From assembly GCA_022340265.1 (NCBI GenBank), contig JAJDOH010000154.1, forward strand, positions 1 to 46,946: a stretch of 46,946 nt of DNA. Reading direction: 5' to 3'. The stretch is from Deltaproteobacteria bacterium. Its GTDB lineage: Bacteria; Desulfobacterota; DSM-4660; Desulfatiglandales; Desulfatiglandaceae. The notes beneath the pieces are model-generated. The model had not been told where the DNA came from. It was given only the letters and a program-made list of their open reading frames with translations, and did not search any database. This document shows positions 42,309-46,946 of this stretch, in pieces. The translations under genes and the position numbers were made by a program. Numbering within the stretch: the stretch's first letter is position 1; the number at the start of each line of letters is the position of its first letter.

Positions 42309-43670
42309 ATGAAACCATCAATCATCCTCATCAACCCCTGGATTTACGATTTTGCCGCGTACGATCTCTGGAGCAAACCGCTGGGGCTTCTGACGCTGGC
42401 GGCAGACCTCAGGCAAAGGGGGGTTCATGTCCATCTCATTGATTGCATGGATGTGGACCACCCGGCCATGGTCAAGAGATCGACCTTAAAGCCCCCCAAA
42501 AGACGGCAGTTCGGCACCGGTAAATTCTGGCGCCAAATCATCAAAAAACCCGAAGCCCTGAAAGAAACCCATCGGCCATACAGCCGCTACGGACTTCTGC
42601 CGGAGGTTTTTGATGATGCCGTAAAACAGGTTCAAAACCCTTCGGCCATTCTGGTGACATCACTGATGACCTACTGGTATCCCGGCGTTTTTGAGGTGAT
42701 CCGGCGTGCCCGAAAAATTCATCCCCGGGTTCCGATCATTCTGGGCGGCGTGTACGCCAGGCTTTGTGAAGACCACGCCACAGGATTTTCCGGCGCGGAT
42801 CGGGTGGTTTCAGGACAGGGTATCCCCGCCATATATGAAACCTTTCGGAACTACGGCATTTCCGTTCCCAATGAAACGCCGAATTTCGCAATCCCTTCTT
42901 ATCCGGCCTTTGACCTGTTAAACAAAATTCATTACGTCTGCCTGATGACCTCCACCGGCTGTCCCTACCGTTGTCATTATTGTGCCAGTCACTTCCTTTT
43001 TCCTGAGTTTGTTCAAAGGGACCCGGCGGAAATTCTGGCGGAAATCCTTTACTGGCGCAATAAATGGGGTATTCGTGATTTTGCTTTTTATGACGATGCG
43101 TTGCTGGTATCATCCTGCAAACATACGGCGGTACTTCTTGAGCGTATTGCAGGCCTCAATCTTAATATCAGATTTCATACGCCCAATGCCATTCATGTAA
43201 AGGAAATCACAAAATCCATTGCCCGGCTTCTTCACCAAACCGGATTTCAAACCATTCGTTTGGGTCTTGAGACTTCCGATAACCACAAACGCTGGCATCT
43301 GGACAAAAAGATAAGCCGAGGGGACTTTGCCCATGCCATGGATCACCTTCGAAACGCCGGTTTTTGTCCCAATCAGATCGGTGTTTACATCATGGTAGGA
43401 TTACCGGAGCAGTCACCCGATGCCGTCGCCGAAACCATTCATCATGCAGATCGTTGCGGAGGCGTTCCCTACCTTTCAGAATATTCACCCATTCCCCATA
43501 CCCGGCTCTGGGAAAATGCCGTGGCCACTTCAGCCTATGACCTCATAGGGGAACCGCTGTTTCACAACAATTCCCTGCTCCCCTGCTGGGACGGATCACA
43601 GAAGAATGAAATTCCCAGGTTGAAACGAATGGTTTCACAAATTCGCGACAAATATCGTGGGAAGCCTTAA
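42309..43670 (+). CDS. B12-binding radical SAM protein
   Basis: A 453-residue protein with an N-terminal Rossmann-type cobalamin-binding domain (about 1-190: NPWIYDFAAYDLWSKPLGLLTLAADLRQRG, ILGGVYARLC) and a radical SAM core. Cys218, Cys222 and Cys225 in CPYRCHYC hold the iron-sulfur cluster. Motifs IRLGLETSDNHKR and VGLPEQSPDA follow the barrel pattern. The pattern is that of the MiaB/HpnP/BchE-like group of large B12-binding radical SAM enzymes; the substrate is not evident. The leader carries a weak TTAGG. Its 3' end overlaps that of the next gene by four bases, in convergent orientation. Confidence 0.92.
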   Translation: MKPSIILINPWIYDFAAYDLWSKPLGLLTLAADLRQRGVHVHLIDCMDVDHPAMVKRSTLKPPKRRQFGTGKFWRQIIKKPEALKETHRPYSRYGLLPEVFDDAVKQVQNPSAILVTSLMTYWYPGVFEVIRRARKIHPRVPIILGGVYARLCEDHATGFSGADRVVSGQGIPAIYETFRNYGISVPNETPNFAIPSYPAFDLLNKIHYVCLMTSTGCPYRCHYCASHFLFPEFVQRDPAEILAEILYWRNKWGIRDFAFYDDALLVSSCKHTAVLLERIAGLNLNIRFHTPNAIHVKEITKSIARLLHQTGFQTIRLGLETSDNHKRWHLDKKISRGDFAHAMDHLRNAGFCPNQIGVYIMVGLPEQSPDAVAETIHHADRCGGVPYLSEYSPIPHTRLWENAVATSAYDLIGEPLFHNNSLLPCWDGSQKNEIPRLKRMVSQIRDKYRGKP

Positions 43671-44023
43671 AGCAGCCCCTTCTCTTTCAAAATCGTCATG
43701 GAGCGATGGCCGATACTTGTCACCTGGCTCAGTGCCTGGGTAAGATGGACAACTGCTTCAGGCGCCACACCGGAGTCGATCATCACCACAGCTCTGCTGA
43801 TGCATTTTTCAATCTCATCCCACAATTCGTCTCCCGTAAGGTTTCTTGCCAGTTGGATTTCCTGTCGCATCATTTCGATATTCATTCTGATCACTTTCTG
43901 CGCCCCTTCTTTTTCGGGAAAAGGCATCCCGGCAAGAAATTCCAGGGACTGAGACGCGCAGATAAGACTTGTCTTTACCTTTTCGCTCTGGGAAAAGGCC
44001 ATAATTGCCTGACTTGCTTTCAT
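43667..44023 (-). CDS. Small helical protein of unknown function
   Basis: A 118-residue all-helical protein. Segments such as GAQKVIRMNIEMMRQEIQLA and AVVHLTQALSQVTSIGHRSM look like a helical bundle. No domain is recognised and no signal or transmembrane segment is present. AAGGAGA nine bases upstream of the ATG supports translation. Its 3' end overlaps the radical SAM gene by four bases on the other strand. Confidence 0.75.
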   Translation of the reverse strand: MKASQAIMAFSQSEKVKTSLICASQSLEFLAGMPFPEKEGAQKVIRMNIEMMRQEIQLARNLTGDELWDEIEKCISRAVVMIDSGVAPEAVVHLTQALSQVTSIGHRSMTILKEKGLL

Positions 44024-44155
44024 AAATAAATTTCTCCTTACATATATGCAAATATTTCCATCGCTATTTGGTCGATAAGGGTGTTTCCTTTTGTACGGAA
44101 TTGGGTGGAATTTTTCACACCTTTCATTGTAAACCCTGAAAAGTCAATAATTTTG

Positions 44156-44185
44156 TTGACATGTTTAAAAAGCTATGAGAATAAT
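44156..44185 (+). promoter_or_regulatory. Promoter of pyrR
   Basis: A perfect TTGACA (44156-44161) and AATAAT (44180-44185, five of six) are 18 bases apart. Transcription would begin about 20 bases before the pyrR start, too short a leader for an attenuator. Confidence 0.65.
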
Positions 44186-44211
44186 TACAGTTTTTCTATA
44201 TAGGGTCTGTT

Positions 44212-44760
44212 ATGAAACTAAAGATAATCCTCAATAAGGAAGAGATTGTTCAGCATATTCAGAAAATTGCGGAACAAATTGTCAAACGACATGGATCCCA
44301 CAAGGAAATTCGTTTGATCGGCATTCGAACCGGTGGCGCCTTTCTGGCGGCACGGCTTCAAAAAGCGCTCATTGAATCGGGTGTACCAACGCCGCTACTC
44401 GGTATTCTGGACATTACCCTCTATCGGGACGATTGGACCAAAATCGGCTCCACCCCCATCGTCGGAAAAACTGATCTCCCCTTTTCCGTTGACGATAAGC
44501 TTTTGATCCTGGTGGATGATGTACTCTATACCGGAAGAACCGTTCGTGCCGCCCTGGACGCCCTGATGGATTACGGCAGACCCAAGAAAATTGAACTGGC
44601 CATTCTGGCAGACCGGGGTGCGGAAAACCGGGAACTTCCCATTGCACCGGACTACAAGGGTGGAACCTGGAATACCAGTCCTGAAGAAACAATCAATGTG
44701 TATCTTGAGGAAGGAGGATTTGAGGATTATGTGGCCATCGAAGCGAAAAAGGCTGCCTGA
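44212..44760 (+). CDS. pyrR: Bifunctional pyrimidine regulator PyrR/uracil phosphoribosyltransferase
   Basis: A 182-residue PyrR. The PRPP-binding loop LLILVDDVLYTGRT (97-110) and the dimer-face sequence LLGILDITLYRDD (62-74), with IGIRTGGAFLA earlier, are exact. PyrR binds pyr mRNA and attenuates transcription in Gram-positive bacteria, and converts uracil to UMP. Here no pyrimidine biosynthesis genes follow, and no anti-terminator stem is seen in the leader, so the enzyme activity may be the main role; this is inference. The neighbours downstream are unrelated. Confidence 0.94.
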   Translation: MKLKIILNKEEIVQHIQKIAEQIVKRHGSHKEIRLIGIRTGGAFLAARLQKALIESGVPTPLLGILDITLYRDDWTKIGSTPIVGKTDLPFSVDDKLLILVDDVLYTGRTVRAALDALMDYGRPKKIELAILADRGAENRELPIAPDYKGGTWNTSPEETINVYLEEGGFEDYVAIEAKKAA

Positions 44761-44794
44761 ATAACCCCTTCGTCACGTTGTGCACTGTCAGAAA

Positions 44795-45991
44795 ATGAAA
44801 CAGAAAAAAAAGGAAAGAAGAAATAGAACATCCCTTCATCCTCTCAGCAAAGATCAGGAAACGCTGATCTCATCCCTTCTGGGCCAGATCGAAAAGGCAT
44901 CACCACAAGAACTTCTCACTGAAATCCATGACCCTTTCTGTGCAAAGGTGTTTATTGACAGATTACCGCTTCGTGACGAAAGGGTCATTCCGCTTCTGCA
45001 GACTATCAATGACGCCTTCAATGACAAAGACGTCAAAAAGGCGGTTAAACGGGCGCTTTTTCGCTTGAAAAGCAAAGGAATTTCAACGGATGATTTTTCT
45101 TCTGAAGACGATGCTGAAAGAGTTTACAAACCGATAAAAAAGGAAGAATCACGCTGCTATTTAGGTCCCATTGATGCCATGGGCAACAGGGCCGTCATCA
45201 TTCACTTTTTTGAAAGTGGAAAGGGCGTTGACGTGGGGATGGGAATGGTTTCCGACCAGGAGGGGATTCAACAGTTTGTTTTCGATCAGATGAGTCGAAA
45301 AAGCGCCCGTGAATTGAAAGCCGAACTGGAAGGGATGGCGGGACCGTTTACCGAAGTTCCCCTTTCCCACGGCGCCATGGTTCTTGAGGATGCCTTTACG
45401 TTGAAAAACACGACCCGTGCGGATGAGCGGGCGGAATACTTGAGACTGAGACCGTGGCTGCTTCAAAACACTTCCGTTAAAGACTATTCGGTCAATTTCG
45501 ACGATATCACCACATCGGACAGGGAAATCACCAAAACAGAACTTGAAAAATTGTTTGAACACAATTTGATGGTGTCATGGTTGGCGCCTTTTGAGGTTCT
45601 CAAGCCTTTCATGATGGAAATGGAGAGCGTTCACCAAAGTCCCATTGTCCTGTCGGACCCACAAAAACTACACCGAATCGAGGAAATAAAGGAAAAATGC
45701 ATCAATACGCTTTTTGATGCTGCCGGAAGGAAGCGTTTCAAGAAGAGGCTGCTCGAAATGGCTTTCTTCTTTCTAACATCGGACGAGCGGGATTATGCGC
45801 AACTCTCTCTTTACGCGGCGGCGAATATTCAAGAAAGAGCATCGCAATTTTCTCAGCAGCCGGTTCTAGGCTTCTTTGTCGATAGAAGCACTGCATTCTA
45901 TTTCGAACTGGGAAATGAAACAGGCACGGAAGAGACTGTAATAGAAGATTTCGAAATTCCCGAAACACCATCGGGGATCATATTGCCTTAA
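44795..45991 (+). CDS. Conserved-looking protein of unknown function
   Basis: A 398-residue soluble protein with no domain I recognise. The N-terminal 30 residues are Lys/Arg-rich. The first 100 residues (ISSLLGQIEKASPQELLTEI, RVIPLLQTINDAF) look like short HEAT-like helical repeats; the middle (about 125-190) has a strand-rich block, CYLGPIDAMGNRAVIIHFFES, then long helices. No signal or transmembrane segment. Neither this ATG nor a GTG at 44780 has a good ribosome binding site; the ATG was preferred. Its 34-base spacing from pyrR suggests co-transcription. Confidence 0.78.
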   Translation: MKQKKKERRNRTSLHPLSKDQETLISSLLGQIEKASPQELLTEIHDPFCAKVFIDRLPLRDERVIPLLQTINDAFNDKDVKKAVKRALFRLKSKGISTDDFSSEDDAERVYKPIKKEESRCYLGPIDAMGNRAVIIHFFESGKGVDVGMGMVSDQEGIQQFVFDQMSRKSARELKAELEGMAGPFTEVPLSHGAMVLEDAFTLKNTTRADERAEYLRLRPWLLQNTSVKDYSVNFDDITTSDREITKTELEKLFEHNLMVSWLAPFEVLKPFMMEMESVHQSPIVLSDPQKLHRIEEIKEKCINTLFDAAGRKRFKKRLLEMAFFFLTSDERDYAQLSLYAAANIQERASQFSQQPVLGFFVDRSTAFYFELGNETGTEETVIEDFEIPETPSGIILP

Positions 45992-46049
45992 TTGACAGGA
46001 CTGAAGCAATCAATTTTATCAGAAGAAAACATAAACAGGAGGTCTTCCC

Positions 46050-46457
46050 ATGCCCGTCACAGTTTCGGTAGAAACGACCGCACGGACTGAGATGGTGGAT
46101 ATCACCCATCTGGTGCGGCAGGAAGTCGAAAACGCAGGCATCAGAGACGGATTTTGCGTGGTGTATGTTCCTCACACCACAAGCGGTGTCACCATCAATG
46201 AAGGGGCGGATCCTTCGGTCTGTTCCGACATCCTGCAAAAGCTGAAACAACTGGTACCGCCCAACGACGGCTATCGGCACATGGAAGGTAATTCTGACAG
46301 CCACATCAAGGCATCCCTTATGGGCAGTTCCGTGACCGTCTTGATCGAAGGGGGGCGTCTGGTTCTGGGCACCTGGCAGAAAATTTTTTACTGTGAATTT
46401 GACGGCCCCAGAACGCGCAAGTTTTTCGTAAAGACGTTGACCGGCCAAAAACCTTAA
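46050..46457 (+). CDS. YjbQ/UPF0047 family protein
   Basis: A 135-residue protein of the TIGR00149 family. VVYVPHTTSGVTINEGADPSV and YRHMEGNSDSHIKASLMGSSV, followed by GGRLVLGTWQKIFYCEFDGPRTRKFFV, cover the three conserved blocks, including the metal-binding His. Members can show weak thiamine-phosphate synthase activity; the true role is unsettled. AGGAGG seven bases upstream decides the start. It converges with phoU, the two ends overlapping by four bases. Confidence 0.93.
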   Translation: MPVTVSVETTARTEMVDITHLVRQEVENAGIRDGFCVVYVPHTTSGVTINEGADPSVCSDILQKLKQLVPPNDGYRHMEGNSDSHIKASLMGSSVTVLIEGGRLVLGTWQKIFYCEFDGPRTRKFFVKTLTGQKP

Positions 46458-46946
46458 AATTCCGATGATTGATCAGAAAACTTCAGATCCTCTTTTCGAT
46501 GTCTGAAAATCTTCCCTTCAATCATGTAGATCACTTCTTCGGCAATGTTGGTGGCGTGATCCGCAATACGCTCCAGGTGGCGGCCGATCAACATGAGGCT
46601 GAGCAGATATGCCACGCGGTCCGGTTGTTCTTTGATGGCCGCTTTGACTTTGTCATAGATCGTGCGATTCATGCGGTCCACTTCATCATCATCAAGGCAG
46701 ACTTTGTGGGCCAGATCCACATCCTGGTTCACCAGGGCATCAAGGCTGTTCTTGAGCATGGCCTCCGCTTTTTCCGCCATAGCCGTAAAATCGAACGGAA
46801 ATGAAAGGGGCAGCCGTTTTGACATGTTCTCCACCCGCTCGGCGATGTTCACGGCTTCATCGCCCACCCGTTCCAGGTCATTGTTGATTTTGATGACAAT
46901 ATTGATAAACCGCAAGTCCACCGCAACCGGTTGATGGAGTGCAATA
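46454..46946 (-). CDS. phoU: PhoU phosphate-signalling protein (5' end beyond the window)
   Basis: A PhoU-like protein cut by the right edge. The frame is open to the last base, and the residues before the first possible GTG read IALHQPVAVDLRFI, the usual HQPVAxDLR motif of PhoU, so the GTG at 46921 is not the start. About 60 residues of the N-terminal half are missing. NNDLERVGDEAVNIAERVENM and its repeat LIGRHLERIADHATNIAEEVIYMIEGK are the metal-cluster motifs of the two three-helix bundles. PhoU restrains PhoR signalling and phosphate uptake; pst/pho genes should lie just outside. Confidence 0.93.
   Translation of the reverse strand, partial: IALHQPVAVDLRFINIVIKINNDLERVGDEAVNIAERVENMSKRLPLSFPFDFTAMAEKAEAMLKNSLDALVNQDVDLAHKVCLDDDEVDRMNRTIYDKVKAAIKEQPDRVAYLLSLMLIGRHLERIADHATNIAEEVIYMIEGKIFRHRKEDLKFSDQSSEF

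Overview
The window looks like a chromosomal segment of a Gram-negative, fatty-acid-oxidising bacterium of the Desulfobacterota, most likely a sulfate reducer of the Desulfobacterales. This is inference from gene content: outer-membrane lipid-transport type proteins, a beta-oxidation operon built on a dehydrogenase-hydratase fusion, exported rhodaneses with a MauE-type protein, a second-type elongation factor G, and a B12-binding radical SAM protein. No rRNA, tRNA, CRISPR array, prophage or intact insertion sequence was seen. About 37 genes are supported, most in short operons with ATGA-type overlaps.

Left part (1-14.4 kb). Two separate modules each pair a very large AsmA/YdbH-like inner-membrane protein with a DUF1318 (YdbL-type) lipoprotein: one on the minus strand at 47-4320, one on the plus strand at 9236-13053. 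By analogy with E. coli YdbH-YnbE-YdbL they should serve lipid traffic between the two membranes. Between them lie a P1-family self-cleaving hydrolase, an unusual protein with a C-terminal HPr domain, an exported protein of unknown function, a small HNH nuclease and an S-adenosylmethionine hydrolase. An MFS transporter with a promoter-embedded palindrome closes this part.

Middle-left (14.5-26.2 kb). A minus-strand run holds a processive family-2 glycosyltransferase, a GT-C/GT2 fusion, two exported rhodaneses and a MauE/DoxX-like membrane protein. It is followed by a GNAT acetyltransferase with a good promoter bracketed by an inverted repeat, an alpha/beta hydrolase, a PreP-type M16C metallopeptidase, a possible small membrane protein and XseA.

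Centre (26.2-34.7 kb). A two-CBS-domain protein precedes a three-gene beta-oxidation operon (3-hydroxyacyl-CoA dehydrogenase/enoyl-CoA hydratase, thiolase, acyl-CoA dehydrogenase) ending in an intrinsic terminator. Its promoter carries a near-perfect palindrome, TGAATGA-N4-TCATTCA, matching the operator type of TetR-family FadR. A receiver-PAS-PAS-PAS protein follows that stops where a histidine kinase domain would begin.

Right part (34.7-46.9 kb). A Tat-exported multicopper oxidase sits beside a SHOCT-domain membrane protein gene broken by a one-base homopolymer frameshift. A second MFS transporter is followed by a decayed 3' end of another acyl-CoA dehydrogenase gene, with its own terminator, directly upstream of an EF-G gene of the spd/mitochondrial EFG1-like type. 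EF-G is translationally coupled to a RecA-like ATPase. The remainder holds a 48-residue protein, D-aminoacyl-tRNA deacylase, a radical SAM protein, a small helical protein, PyrR, an unknown 398-residue protein, a YjbQ-family protein and PhoU, which runs off the right edge.
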